Shown piece by piece: positions 40,149 through 49,222 of a DNA stretch of 64,000 nt; the stretch's first letter is position 1; the number at the start of each line of letters is the position of its first letter. The DNA is from CALEMW01 sp964343835. Its GTDB lineage: Bacteria > Krumholzibacteriota > Krumholzibacteriia > LZORAL124-64-63. Made by a program: the position numbers and the translations under genes. The notes under the pieces were generated by a model. That model made no database searches. It had not been told where the DNA came from and saw only the letters and a list, made by a program, of their open reading frames with translations. The DNA is taken from the NCBI GenBank assembly GCA_964343835.1, contig CAYFKR010000019.1, positions 10,873-74,872 of the forward strand, in the 5' to 3' direction.

Positions 40149-42455
40149 ATGAACGCCCGAATTCGAACCTGGCTGGCCGGCCTCTGTCTGCTCGCCGCCT
40201 CCGTCGCCGCCGCGCAGGAGGCGCCGCGGACGATCGTCTCCGTCGACGTCGTCGGGGCCCGCACCGTCAACCCGTCCCAGGTGCGCGCGTGGGCGGACCT
40301 GCAGGAGGGCGACGCCTTTTCGCCCGACGCGGCGGCGTCAGCCATCCGCAGCCTCTTCGAGACCGGCAAGTTCTCGGACATCTACGTGTACCGCCAGGAC
40401 GAGCCCGGCGGCGTGCGCGTGATCATGAACCTGACGGAGTTCCCCCGCATCAAGGCCATCACCTTCAACGGCAACGAGAAGGTGAAGGAGAAGGACCTGC
40501 GCGAGGCCTTCCCGCCCATGGTGGGCCAGTTCGCCAATCCGGCGGTCATCGTGCGCGAGCTGGAGCCCCTCCGCGAGCTGTACCAGGAGAAGGGCTACTA
40601 CAACATGCGCGCCCACATCGACTCGTCGGTGGTGGACGCCTCCCATCTCGAGGAACTCGTCGTGACGATCGACGAGGGGGAGAAGATCAAGGCCCGCACC
40701 ATCGCCTTCTCCGGCAACGACGCCTTCAGCGACGACGACCTGCGCGGCAAGATGAAGCAGAGCACCGGCGGTTTCCTGCGCAGCGCCACCTTCAAGAAGC
40801 AGCAATTCGAGCAGGACAAGGAGAAGATCACGGTCTGGTACCGCGACCACGGCTACCTGGACGCCGAGATCACCGGCGTGGACATGGAGTTCGTGGAGGA
40901 GAACACGAAGCTCGACCTGCTGATCCACGTGGACGAGGGCCCCATCTACACCGTGGGCGACATCAACTGGGAGGGCAACGAGGCCTTCGACGACATCGCC
41001 GTGGCGTCGCGCATCCTCCTGGAGAAGGGCGACACCTTCCGCGAGGTCGACTACCAGGAGACCCTCCACATCCTGCACTCCATGTACTGGGACACCGGCT
41101 ACATCTACATCACCGTGGAGCCCGAGCGGCAGATCCGCGGCGACGTGGTGGACGTGACCCTGCGCTTCCGCGAGGGCGACCCCGCCCGCATCCGCGACGT
41201 GCGCGTGTCCGACAACCTCAAGACCTACGACGAGGTCATCCTGCGCGAGATGCGCCTCTTCCCGGGCGACAAGTTCAGCAACGCCCTGGTGGAGCTCTCC
41301 CAGCGCAACATCTTCCAGCTGGGCTACTTCACCAACGTGATGCCCGAGTTCAAGCCCGCCGACCGCGAGGGCGACATCGACCTGGTGATGAAGGTGGAGG
41401 AGAAGCAGACGGGCCAGTTCAGCTTCGGCATGGCCTACAGCGCCCAGACTTCGGTCACCGGCTTCATCCAGATCGCCGAGACCAACTTCCGCGGCAAGGG
41501 CCAGAACATCGGCCTCGCGTGGCAGTTCGGTTCGCGTCAGCGCTACGTGGACATCAACTTCACGGAGCCCTGGTTCCTGGGCACCCCGACGCTGGTGGGC
41601 GTGGACGTCTTCGACCGCTACCAGTACAACTTCGACGACTTCTACGAGAGCCGCGTGAAGGGCGCCGCCCTGCGCCTCGGGCGTCGCATCCCCGGCACGC
41701 GCTTCTCGCGGGTGGGCTTCCGCTACGAGCTGTCGGAGACGCGCCTGTCCGAGTTCAGCGGCGCCTACATCGACTACCTGGACAACCTGGAGTCGCAGGT
41801 GGGCGAGGCGGAGCTGCCCTTCCAGCGCCTCGACGAGGTGGACTGGCCGGAGACCAAGAGCGCCGTCTCCATGAGCATCTCGCGCAACTCCACCGACAAT
41901 CCGTTCTTCCCCACCGAGGGCTCCAAGACCTCGTACAGCATCGAGCTGTCGGGCGGCGCCCTGGGCGGCGAGATCGACTACCAGAAGCACATGTTCCGCC
42001 ACTCGTACTTCCAGAAGCTGCCGGCGGGCTTCGCCCTGCACCTGAGCAGCTCCATGGGTCTGATCCACGGCCTGGGGAACGCGGACGACGTGCCCGACTA
42101 CGAGAAGTTCCGTCTGGGCGGCAACCGCATCTATCCGCTGCGCGGCTACCGCGACCTGGAGGTCGTGCCCCGCGAGAACCCCGGCTTCATCGGCGGTCGC
42201 TTCTACGCCATCATGAGCACCGAGCTGCTGTACCCGCTGACCGAAGCGGTCCAGCTGCTGGCCTTCGTGGACCAGGGCGACTCCTGGAACAGCTTCACCG
42301 AGGCCGATTTCACGAACCTGCGCAAGGGCGCCGGATTCGGCGTGAGGGTCGAGGTCCCCATGATGGGCACCATCGGCTTCGACTACGGCTACGGCTTCGA
42401 CCGCATCGACGGACCGAGCTGGGAGCCCCACTTCAACTTCGGCACCTTCTTCTAG
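40149..42455 (+). CDS. bamA: Outer membrane protein assembly factor BamA
   Basis: A 768-residue Omp85 protein. A signal peptide (residues 1-22, LCLLAASVAAAQ) is followed by five POTRA domains to about residue 410, then a C-terminal beta-barrel ending in an aromatic residue (FNFGTFF). The barrel contains the conserved RGY-type loop (YPLRGYRDLE), which corresponds to the VRGF motif. BamA inserts beta-barrel proteins into the outer membrane. Skp and lpx genes follow directly, the usual order in many diderms. Length is near the E. coli 810. Confidence 0.95.
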   Translation: MNARIRTWLAGLCLLAASVAAAQEAPRTIVSVDVVGARTVNPSQVRAWADLQEGDAFSPDAAASAIRSLFETGKFSDIYVYRQDEPGGVRVIMNLTEFPRIKAITFNGNEKVKEKDLREAFPPMVGQFANPAVIVRELEPLRELYQEKGYYNMRAHIDSSVVDASHLEELVVTIDEGEKIKARTIAFSGNDAFSDDDLRGKMKQSTGGFLRSATFKKQQFEQDKEKITVWYRDHGYLDAEITGVDMEFVEENTKLDLLIHVDEGPIYTVGDINWEGNEAFDDIAVASRILLEKGDTFREVDYQETLHILHSMYWDTGYIYITVEPERQIRGDVVDVTLRFREGDPARIRDVRVSDNLKTYDEVILREMRLFPGDKFSNALVELSQRNIFQLGYFTNVMPEFKPADREGDIDLVMKVEEKQTGQFSFGMAYSAQTSVTGFIQIAETNFRGKGQNIGLAWQFGSRQRYVDINFTEPWFLGTPTLVGVDVFDRYQYNFDDFYESRVKGAALRLGRRIPGTRFSRVGFRYELSETRLSEFSGAYIDYLDNLESQVGEAELPFQRLDEVDWPETKSAVSMSISRNSTDNPFFPTEGSKTSYSIELSGGALGGEIDYQKHMFRHSYFQKLPAGFALHLSSSMGLIHGLGNADDVPDYEKFRLGGNRIYPLRGYRDLEVVPRENPGFIGGRFYAIMSTELLYPLTEAVQLLAFVDQGDSWNSFTEADFTNLRKGAGFGVRVEVPMMGTIGFDYGYGFDRIDGPSWEPHFNFGTFF

Positions 42456-42474
42456 CCGCAATCGAGGAGACGAC

Positions 42475-43005
42475 ATGATCCGCACGTGGAACGCCCGGAC
42501 CTTCGCCGTGATCGCCCTGCTGCTCTGCATGGGCACGGTGGCCGTCGCCGACGACAAGCCCTTCGCCGTCATCGATTCCCAGCGCATCGTGGACGAGTAC
42601 GGCGCGGCCAAGGACGCCCAGGAGGCCTACCAGCGGTTCCTGCAGGACAAGGAGCAGGAGATCGTGGACAAGGAGCGCGAGCTCCAGGTCATGGCCGAGG
42701 AGATCGAGAGCCAGAAGCTGCTGCTCGGCGAGGATGCCCTCCGCGCCCGCGTCGAGGAGTTCGAGAGCGCCAAGCAGTCGTACTTCGACATGCGCCAGCG
42801 CGTGGACTCCGAGGCCGAGAGCGAGTACAACGCCAAGATCCAGCCCATCATCGACCAGGTGAAGCTGATCGTGGACCGCATCGGCCAGGAGGAGGGCTAC
42901 GGCATCATCATCGACGCCGCCGGCCTGACCGTCCTGTACATGGACGACCAGGTGGATCTCACCGACAAGGTGATCGAGGCCCTGGTCCGCGGCGTGGAGG
43001 AGTGA
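42475..43005 (+). CDS. Skp/OmpH-family periplasmic chaperone
   Basis: A 176-residue protein with a signal peptide (to about residue 25, VAVAD). The rest is mostly long charged helices, including an extended coiled coil (about 45-120), matching the tentacles of Skp. KPFAVIDSQRIVDEY resembles the first strand of the body domain. Skp holds unfolded outer-membrane proteins in the periplasm for BamA. It lies 19 bases after bamA behind a GAGGAG site, the common arrangement. Confidence 0.9.
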   Translation: MIRTWNARTFAVIALLLCMGTVAVADDKPFAVIDSQRIVDEYGAAKDAQEAYQRFLQDKEQEIVDKERELQVMAEEIESQKLLLGEDALRARVEEFESAKQSYFDMRQRVDSEAESEYNAKIQPIIDQVKLIVDRIGQEEGYGIIIDAAGLTVLYMDDQVDLTDKVIEALVRGVEE

Positions 43006-43019
43006 TCGGCGGTTTTCCG

Positions 43020-43048
43020 TTGACACCGTCGCCCCACGACGCGACATT
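43020..43048 (+). promoter_or_regulatory. Candidate sigma70-type promoter of lpxD operon
   Basis: TTGACA (43020-43025) and GACATT (43043-43048) are separated by 17 bp, just after the skp stop. A second TTGACA at 43049-43054 has no convincing -10. It would give the lpx genes expression independent of bamA. Confidence 0.5.
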
Positions 43049-43161
43049 TTGACAGAATTCTCAATCGATCGAGCGCCGCCCCCCTTCGCCGCACCGGATG
43101 GAGAGGGGCTGTGCTTCATCTGCCGCGTGTTCGCAGGCGCGGCCGGGAGAGACCGGAACTC

Positions 43162-44199
43162 ATGGAACTGGCGCTGAGCGAACTGGCGGCGAAACTGGAA
43201 CTCGACCGCGAGGGAGCCGACGATCCGCTGATCGGCGGCGCCGCCGGTTTCGATGACGCCGGTGACGGCCAGATCGCGTTCGTGGACGACCCCAAGCTCC
43301 TGAAGCGGCTGGACGATACGGCCGCAGCGGCCCTGATCCTGCCGCCGGGCGTCCCCTGCGGGCGACCGGTGCTGCGGGCCGACGATCCGCGGGCCGCCTT
43401 CGCCAGGGTCCTGGGGCTCTTCGCCCCCGACCCGGACCGGGTCTTCCCGGCGGGGCGTCATGCCTCGGCGGTGGTGGATCCCACGGCCGACGTGGCCGAC
43501 GACGTCCGGCTCGGACCCGGTTGCGTGGTGGGCCCGGGAGCCCGCATCGGCGCGGGGACGCGGATGGGGGCCAACGTGGTCGTGGAGGCCGATGTGACCA
43601 TCGGCGCCGGATGTTGTCTGTATCATGGGACCGTGATCCGGGAACGGTGCCGCCTGGGCGACCGGGTGATCCTGCACTCGGGCGTCGTGATCGGAACCGA
43701 CGGGTTCGGCTATCATCCCGGTCCCCGGGGTCCCGTCAAGATCCCGCAGATCGGGATCGTGGTCCTGGAGGACGACGTGGAAGTGGGCGCCAACGCCTGC
43801 ATCGACCGGGCGACGACGGGGGAGACCCGCATCGGCGCCGGTTCCAAGATCGACAACCAGGTCCAGCTGGCGCACAATGTGACCGTGGGCCGGGCCTGTG
43901 CGGTCTCGGCCCAGAGCGGCGTCTCGGGGAGCAGTTCCCTGGGCGACGGCGTGACCCTGGGCGGCCAGGTCGGCGTGGGCGATCATCTGAGCGTCGGCGA
44001 CGGCGTGCGGATCGCCGGCGGGTCCGGCGTGACCCGCGACATCGAGCCGGGGAAGACCGTGTTCGGCTACCCGGCCGTGGATTTCGCCAAGGGGTTCCGC
44101 CTGGTGGCCCACTACCACCGGCTGCCGGAACTATTCCGGCGCGTGGCGCGTCTCGAACGCACCGCCCGCGCCGACGCCCCCGCGGGCGAGGAGGACTGA
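43162..44199 (+). CDS. lpxD: UDP-3-O-acylglucosamine N-acyltransferase
   Basis: A 345-residue left-handed beta-helix acyltransferase. The N-terminal uridine-binding domain (1-100) is followed by repeated hexapeptides (IGAGTR, VTIGAG and similar) and a short C-terminal helix. QLAHNVTVG supplies the catalytic His238, equivalent to E. coli His239. It adds the second acyl chain to the lipid A precursor. The ATG at 43162 gives the usual length. A GTG at 43111 would add 17 unconserved, basic residues. Confidence 0.94.
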   Translation: MELALSELAAKLELDREGADDPLIGGAAGFDDAGDGQIAFVDDPKLLKRLDDTAAAALILPPGVPCGRPVLRADDPRAAFARVLGLFAPDPDRVFPAGRHASAVVDPTADVADDVRLGPGCVVGPGARIGAGTRMGANVVVEADVTIGAGCCLYHGTVIRERCRLGDRVILHSGVVIGTDGFGYHPGPRGPVKIPQIGIVVLEDDVEVGANACIDRATTGETRIGAGSKIDNQVQLAHNVTVGRACAVSAQSGVSGSSSLGDGVTLGGQVGVGDHLSVGDGVRIAGGSGVTRDIEPGKTVFGYPAVDFAKGFRLVAHYHRLPELFRRVARLERTARADAPAGEED

Positions 44200-44201
44200 A
44201 C

Positions 44202-45515
44202 GTGCTGTTCCTGCAGAAGACCGTGGCCGAGAGGGTCGAGTTCGAAGGGGTCGGATTGCATTCCGGCGCTCCTTCCCGCATCGCCTTCCTGCCCGCCGAG
44301 CCCAATACCGGCCTCGTGTTCCGCGTGCTGCGGGGCGACGGCTTCACGGACATTCCGGCCGTGGTCGAGAACGCGCCCGCCGACCGCGGCGGCCTGCGCA
44401 GCACGGCCCTGGTCTCCGGCGACGTCCAGATCCACACCGTCGAGCACGTGCTCTCCGCCCTGCACGGCATGGGCGTGACCAACTGCGTCATCGAACTGGA
44501 TGGCGAGGAGCCTCCCGAACCCGTGGAGGGGAGCACCACCACCTACGTGGACCTCCTGGAGTCGGCGGGCCTGCGCGAGCAGGGTTTGCCGGGCACCTAC
44601 TACCGCGTGGACGTGCCGGTGGAGCTGCGCGAGGGCGACGTGCTCCTGAAGGCCGAGCCCTGCGACCGCTTCCTGCTGACGTTCCGCATCGACTATCCGG
44701 ATCCGCTGATCGGCCGCCAGGAGTACACCTTCGAGGTCCGTCCCGACGGATACCGGGAGCAGATCGCCCCCTGCCGCACCTTCGCCCTCAAGAAGGACGT
44801 GGAGCAGCTCCAGGCCATGGGGCTGGGCCAGGGCGGCACCCTGGAGAACGCACTGATCGTGGACGAAGGCAAGCTCGTCAACGAGGGCGAGCTGCGCTTC
44901 CCCGACGAGTTCGTGCGTCACAAGATCCTGGACCTCATCGGCGATCTGGCCCTGCTGGGAATGCCGGTGCAGGGACACATCACCGCCGAGCGTTCGGGAC
45001 ACGACGCCAACGTGGCCTTCACGCGCCTGCTCGCCCGGTCCGAGCGGCGCCAGAACCGTATCTACCCGCCGCGCAAGCCGACGTGCTGGGACATCGGTTC
45101 GATCATGAAGGTGATGCCCCACCGCTACCCGTTCCTGCTGGTGGACCGCATCCTGGAGCTGGAGAGCGGCCAGCGCGTGACCGGCCTGAAGAACGTGACC
45201 ATCAACGAGCCGTTCTTCATGGGGCATTTCCCCGGGCACCCGATCATGCCCGCGGTGTTGATCACCGAGGCCATGGCCCAGGTGGGCGGCGTGCTGCTGA
45301 TGAGCAGCGTGCCGGACCCGGAGACCAAACTCGTCTACTTCAGCGGGATCGACAACGCCCGCTTCCGGAGGCCCGTGACCCCGGGCGACCAGATCCGCTT
45401 CGAGCTGGAGATGGTCAAGATGCGCGGGCCGATCTGCAAGATGAAGGGGGTCGCCAAGGTGGACGGGGAACTCGTCGCCGAGGCCGATCTCATGTCGACC
45501 ATCGTGGACCGCTGA
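44202..45515 (+). CDS. lpxC-fabZ: Bifunctional LpxC-FabZ: UDP-3-O-acyl-GlcNAc deacetylase / 3-hydroxyacyl-ACP dehydratase
   Basis: A 437-residue fusion. LpxC occupies about 1-285 with zinc ligands His82 (TVEH), His240 and Asp244 (RHKILD), plus catalytic Glu81 and His267 (SGHDAN). FabZ occupies about 295-437 with catalytic His307 (HRYPFLLVD) and Glu356 in VLITEAMAQ. The first half commits UDP-sugars to lipid A; the second dehydrates beta-hydroxyacyl-ACP for fatty acid elongation. Fusion of enzymes competing for the same acyl pool is known in Bacteroidetes and related phyla. GTG 44202 lies two bases after lpxD. Confidence 0.95.
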   Translation: MLFLQKTVAERVEFEGVGLHSGAPSRIAFLPAEPNTGLVFRVLRGDGFTDIPAVVENAPADRGGLRSTALVSGDVQIHTVEHVLSALHGMGVTNCVIELDGEEPPEPVEGSTTTYVDLLESAGLREQGLPGTYYRVDVPVELREGDVLLKAEPCDRFLLTFRIDYPDPLIGRQEYTFEVRPDGYREQIAPCRTFALKKDVEQLQAMGLGQGGTLENALIVDEGKLVNEGELRFPDEFVRHKILDLIGDLALLGMPVQGHITAERSGHDANVAFTRLLARSERRQNRIYPPRKPTCWDIGSIMKVMPHRYPFLLVDRILELESGQRVTGLKNVTINEPFFMGHFPGHPIMPAVLITEAMAQVGGVLLMSSVPDPETKLVYFSGIDNARFRRPVTPGDQIRFELEMVKMRGPICKMKGVAKVDGELVAEADLMSTIVDR

Positions 45516-45537
45516 TGCGGGACCGAGGAGGACGAAC

Positions 45538-46359
45538 GTGGAACCCATGAACTTCCAGCCGGAATCCCGACTTCGCCCGGTCCGGACCGCCGAGATCCAC
45601 TCCACCGCCGTGGTCCATCCGGACGCGCGCATCGGACACAACGTCCAGATCGGTCCCTACTCGGTGATCGGTCCCAACGTCGAGATCGGTCCCGGCTGCG
45701 AGATCGGATCGTCGGTGGTGATCGAGGGGCGTACGACCATCGGCGCCAACAACCGGATCCACCACGGGGCCATCATCGGCAGCGAGCCGCAGGACCTCAA
45801 GTACGCCGACGAGACCTCCTACGTGGTGGTCGGCGACAACAACGTGATCCGCGAGTACGTGACCATCCACCTCGCCTGCGGCGAGGGGGAGACCACCCGC
45901 GTGGGCAACGACTGTCTGCTGATGGCCTACGTGCACGTGGCCCACAACTGCGTGGTGCACGACCACGTGATCCTGGCCAACGCCGTGAACCTGGCCGGCC
46001 ACGTGGATGTGGACGACTGGGCCATCATCGGCGGCATGACCCCGGTGCACCAGTTCGTGAACGTGGGGGCCCACGCCTTCGTGGGCGGCGGGTCGCGCCT
46101 GGCCCAGGACGTGCCCCCGTTCATCCGCGTGGCGGGCAACCCCATCGAGGTGGCCGGCATCAACAGCGTGGGGCTGAAGCGCCGCGGCTTCACCGATGCG
46201 GAGCTGCTGAACCTCAAGAAGGCCTACCGCCTGCTCTACCGCACCGGCATGAACGTGAGCCAGGCCCTCGAGCGCCTGGCCCTGGACTGCGACCTCGACC
46301 GCCATATCGAGAACCTCATGGCGTTCATCCGGCGCAGCGAGCGGGGCATCGTCCGCTGA
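45538..46359 (+). CDS. lpxA: UDP-N-acetylglucosamine O-acyltransferase
   Basis: A 273-residue hexapeptide-repeat acyltransferase with left-handed helix from about residue 20 to 200 and a C-terminal helical bundle. AYVHVAHNCVVHDH contains catalytic His136 (E. coli His125). It performs the first step of lipid A synthesis, using 3-hydroxyacyl-ACP. GTG 45538 follows a GAGGAGGACG site. An ATG at 45547 is an alternative that gives nearly the same protein. Its position after the LpxC-FabZ gene is typical. Confidence 0.95.
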   Translation: MEPMNFQPESRLRPVRTAEIHSTAVVHPDARIGHNVQIGPYSVIGPNVEIGPGCEIGSSVVIEGRTTIGANNRIHHGAIIGSEPQDLKYADETSYVVVGDNNVIREYVTIHLACGEGETTRVGNDCLLMAYVHVAHNCVVHDHVILANAVNLAGHVDVDDWAIIGGMTPVHQFVNVGAHAFVGGGSRLAQDVPPFIRVAGNPIEVAGINSVGLKRRGFTDAELLNLKKAYRLLYRTGMNVSQALERLALDCDLDRHIENLMAFIRRSERGIVR

Positions 46360-46371
46360 TCCGTTCCGCGT

Positions 46372-46390
46372 GGGGGCCGCATCGGCCCCC
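46372..46390 (+). other. GC-rich stem-loop between lpxA and lpxB
   Basis: GGGGGCCG (46372-46379) and CGGCCCCC (46383-46390) form a perfect 8-bp stem with a 3-base loop. No U-run follows, so it more likely modulates expression between lpxA and lpxB or protects mRNA than terminates transcription. Confidence 0.5.
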
Positions 46391-46413
46391 GCGTCACCCC
46401 GACGGAGGCGCGC

Positions 46414-47595
46414 TTGACCCGGACTCCCGACCACCGACCCCTCCACATCGTCCTGTCGTGCGGCGAGGCCAGCGGCGAGCGCTACGGCGCTGCCCTGGTG
46501 CGCGCCCTGCGGGAGCTGGAGCCCGACGTGCGCCTCACTGGCATGGGCGGCCCGGCCCTGGCCGACGCCGGGGTGGAGCTGGCCGTCCGGTCCGATGATC
46601 TCGGGGTGATGGGCGTCACCGACGTGGTGTCCGCCCTGCCGCGCATCCTGGGGGCCCGGTCCGCCATGCGACGTCACGCCTCGGAGTCGGGGGCGGACAT
46701 CGTGGTGCCCGTGGACCTGCCGGGCTTCAACGTGGCGGTGGCCCGGGCTGCCCGCGACGCCGGCGTGCCCGTCTACTACGTGGTGGCCCCGCAGCTCTGG
46801 GCGTGGGGGGGATGGCGCATCGGCGGCCTGCGCAAGGCGGTGGACCGCATCGGGACCCTGCTGCCCTTCGAGCGCGACTTCTTCGAGACGCGCGGGGTGG
46901 CGTGCGATCGCCTGGGGCACCCCCTGATGGACGACTACGATCCGAAGACCCTCGCCCCTGCGGAGGAGCGCAGGGAGAGGGTGCTGAGGGATCCGGCCCG
47001 ACCCGTTCGCCTGGGACTGCTGCCCGGCAGCCGCCGTCAGGAGCTCACGGCCCTGGCCCCCCTGTTCGCGGAAGCCGTCGACGGGTTGAAGAGTCGGTGT
47101 CCCGACCGTACCTTCCAGTTGATCGCCAGCGCGGCGCCCGGGGTGCCCGACCGGTGGCTCGAGCCCATGGCGCGAGCCGGCGCCGACGTCGTGCGGACGC
47201 CGTTGCCCCGGTTGCTGCCCGACCTGGATCTGGCCGTGGTCTGCAGCGGGACGGCATCGCTCGAGGCGAGCCTCGCCGGAACGCCCCACGCCCTGGTCTA
47301 CAGGACCTCGGCCCTGAACTACGCCCTGGCGCGGCGCCTGGTCCGTGTGGACCGCATCGGGCTGGCGAACCTGATCACGGACGTCGACATGGCCCGGGAG
47401 CACATCCAGGGAGCCGCGACGCCCGACGCCCTGGCGGACGACCTGGCCGTCTGGATCCGTTCCACGGTCCGGCGCCGGCGCTACGCGGGCCATGTCGCCG
47501 GCCTGCGCGGACAGCTCGGCGAGCCCGGATTCTGGCATCGCACCGCGGCAGCCGTCATCGGACTCGCGAGGGAGAGGACCCGACGTGAACGCTGA
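46414..47595 (+). CDS. lpxB: Lipid-A-disaccharide synthase
   Basis: A 393-residue GT19 enzyme. SCGEASGERYGAALV near the N-terminus corresponds to the AGExSGD motif. VPVDLPGFNVAVAR and YYVVAPQLWAWGGWR are conserved LpxB elements. The C-terminal CSGTASLEASLAGTPHALVYR binds the UDP sugar. It joins UDP-2,3-diacylglucosamine and lipid X at the inner membrane. The TTG start follows GACGGAGGCG. The 3' end overlaps the DUF374 gene by 11 bases. Confidence 0.94.
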   Translation: MTRTPDHRPLHIVLSCGEASGERYGAALVRALRELEPDVRLTGMGGPALADAGVELAVRSDDLGVMGVTDVVSALPRILGARSAMRRHASESGADIVVPVDLPGFNVAVARAARDAGVPVYYVVAPQLWAWGGWRIGGLRKAVDRIGTLLPFERDFFETRGVACDRLGHPLMDDYDPKTLAPAEERRERVLRDPARPVRLGLLPGSRRQELTALAPLFAEAVDGLKSRCPDRTFQLIASAAPGVPDRWLEPMARAGADVVRTPLPRLLPDLDLAVVCSGTASLEASLAGTPHALVYRTSALNYALARRLVRVDRIGLANLITDVDMAREHIQGAATPDALADDLAVWIRSTVRRRRYAGHVAGLRGQLGEPGFWHRTAAAVIGLARERTRRER

Positions 47596-48178
47596 CCTGG
47601 TCCAGACGCTGAAGCTCGGACTCACGCCGTGGCTCTACCGCGGCTTGGGCGCGAGCGTGCGCGTGAACAGGATCGGCGCCGTTCCCGACGGTCCCTGCAT
47701 CTTCGCCTGCCTCCACCGCGACATGATCCCCGCCCTGCTGGCCGTCGAACCCTACCGGCCGGCCCTGCTGGTGAGCCGCAGCCTGGACGGCGAGGTGCTG
47801 ATCCGCACCCTCGAGGAGCGCGGCTTCTCCTTCATCCGCGGGTCCACGGGCAAGGACGGCGGCAACGCCTTCCGTGCCCTGCTCCACCGCCTCCGTGACG
47901 GCGGATCGGTGGGCATCGCCGTGGACGGCCCCCGCGGCCCCTACGGCAAGATCCACGAGGGTGTGCTGCGGCTGGCGCTGAGGACCGGCGCGCCCATCGT
48001 GCCCGTGGTGGCGGTGCCGGGCAGGCACCTGGCCCTCAAGACCTGGGACCGGACCGTCGTGCCGGCGCCCTGGAGCTCCCTCGACGTGCACTTCGGTCCG
48101 TCGGTGACGGTGGTGGCCGGGGGAGAGCGCGATGCCGCGGGCGCCGTCAGCGACCATCTCCTGGACGGCGCGGCGTGA
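47585..48178 (+). CDS. DUF374 lysophospholipid-acyltransferase-like protein
   Basis: A 197-residue protein of the COG2121/DUF374 group. CLHRDMIPAL resembles the HX4D acyltransferase motif with His-Arg-Asp altered in spacing. GSTGKDGGNAFRAL and AVDGPRGPYGKIHEGVL are the typical family motifs. In several diderms DUF374 genes lie beside lpxK or waaA. A role in adding a late acyl chain to lipid A is proposed by position, not proven. GTG 47585 overlaps lpxB. Confidence 0.82.
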   Translation: MNADLVQTLKLGLTPWLYRGLGASVRVNRIGAVPDGPCIFACLHRDMIPALLAVEPYRPALLVSRSLDGEVLIRTLEERGFSFIRGSTGKDGGNAFRALLHRLRDGGSVGIAVDGPRGPYGKIHEGVLRLALRTGAPIVPVVAVPGRHLALKTWDRTVVPAPWSSLDVHFGPSVTVVAGGERDAAGAVSDHLLDGAA

Positions 48179-49221
48179 TGCCGGAGCCGCACATCCTCGA
48201 CCGCAGACCCGCCCTCCAGTCCTTCGTCGAACACCTCTGGAATCGCTGGGACGCAGCGCCGCCCTCCTGGGCGGCAGCGGCCATGCGACGGACGGGGGAG
48301 ATCGTCGATCGCACGACGGCCCGTCGTGCAGCCCGACGTCCCGCACCGCCGGCCGACCGGCTCGTGGTCTCGGTGGGCAATCTCCGCGTGGGAGGGACGG
48401 GCAAGACCCCCGTCGTGCGTCACCTGATGACGGAGCTGGCGCAGCGCGGCGTCGCGGGCGTCGTGGCGACCCGTGGCTACGGTTCGGGCCGTGGGGAACC
48501 CTGCCGGGTCACGCCGGACGACGCCGGTTGCGGCGACGAGGCCCGGCTCCTGGCCGCCGACGACGTCTGGCGCGTCTTCCAGTCGTCGGACCGGCGAGCG
48601 GGGTATGCACTCGCCGTCGCGGCGACACCGCACCACGGCGTGCTCCTGCTGGAGGACGCCCACCAGAGCTCGGGCGTGCCCCGTCACCACGACATCCTGA
48701 TCGTCGACCGCTGGGACGACGGCCCGGCCACCGGTGCCGTCCTGCCCTGGGGACCGTACCGCGAGGGGCCAGCCGGCGCGGAGCGGGCGTCCCTCCTGGT
48801 GGTGGACGCCGACCAGGTGCCGAACGCCCCGTCGAGCTGGCGGGGGAGGCCGGTCTGCCGGTTCCGTCGACGGACGGTCCTGCCCGGGGGAGTGGACATC
48901 GGTGAACGTCCCTGCGCCGTGGTCAGCGGCCTGGCGAATCCCGGGGGGTTCGAGGCGGCCTGCGCTTCCATCCTGGGGTGTCCGCCCGTGCTGGCGGCCC
49001 GCTACCCCGATCATGCCCCCTACCGCCCCTCCGACGTGGGCGACCTGCTTCGGGCCGGCGACACCGCCGGTGTGGCGGTCTGGTTGACCACCGGCAAGGA
49101 TCATGGGAAGCTGGCGGTGTCCTGGCCGACCGATCGTCCCCTGGTCCGCGTGGAACTCGCCCTCGACTGGGACGGTCCTTCACCCGCCGACCACGTGGCC
49201 GGCTGGCTCCCCGGAGACTGA
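48175..49221 (+). CDS. lpxK: Tetraacyldisaccharide 4'-kinase
   Basis: A 348-residue P-loop kinase with the LpxK-specific Walker A VGNLRVGGTGKTP. VATRGYGSG and a membrane-associated N-terminal helix are also present. It phosphorylates the 4' position of the lipid A disaccharide at the inner membrane. Start is GTG 48175 or ATG 48178, both overlapping the DUF374 stop. DEARLLA and the later DILIVDRWD region match family signatures in a divergent form. Confidence 0.9.
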   Translation: MMPEPHILDRRPALQSFVEHLWNRWDAAPPSWAAAAMRRTGEIVDRTTARRAARRPAPPADRLVVSVGNLRVGGTGKTPVVRHLMTELAQRGVAGVVATRGYGSGRGEPCRVTPDDAGCGDEARLLAADDVWRVFQSSDRRAGYALAVAATPHHGVLLLEDAHQSSGVPRHHDILIVDRWDDGPATGAVLPWGPYREGPAGAERASLLVVDADQVPNAPSSWRGRPVCRFRRRTVLPGGVDIGERPCAVVSGLANPGGFEAACASILGCPPVLAARYPDHAPYRPSDVGDLLRAGDTAGVAVWLTTGKDHGKLAVSWPTDRPLVRVELALDWDGPSPADHVAGWLPGD

Positions 49222-49222
49222 G

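Noticed and set aside
43111..43161. GTG start of lpxD at 43111
   Set aside because: It adds an Arg-rich segment absent from LpxD; ATG 43162 places the catalytic His at the usual position.
46372..46390. Strong terminator between lpxA and lpxB
   Set aside because: The stem lacks a U-run and the lpx genes are expected to be cotranscribed, so it is listed only as a stem-loop.
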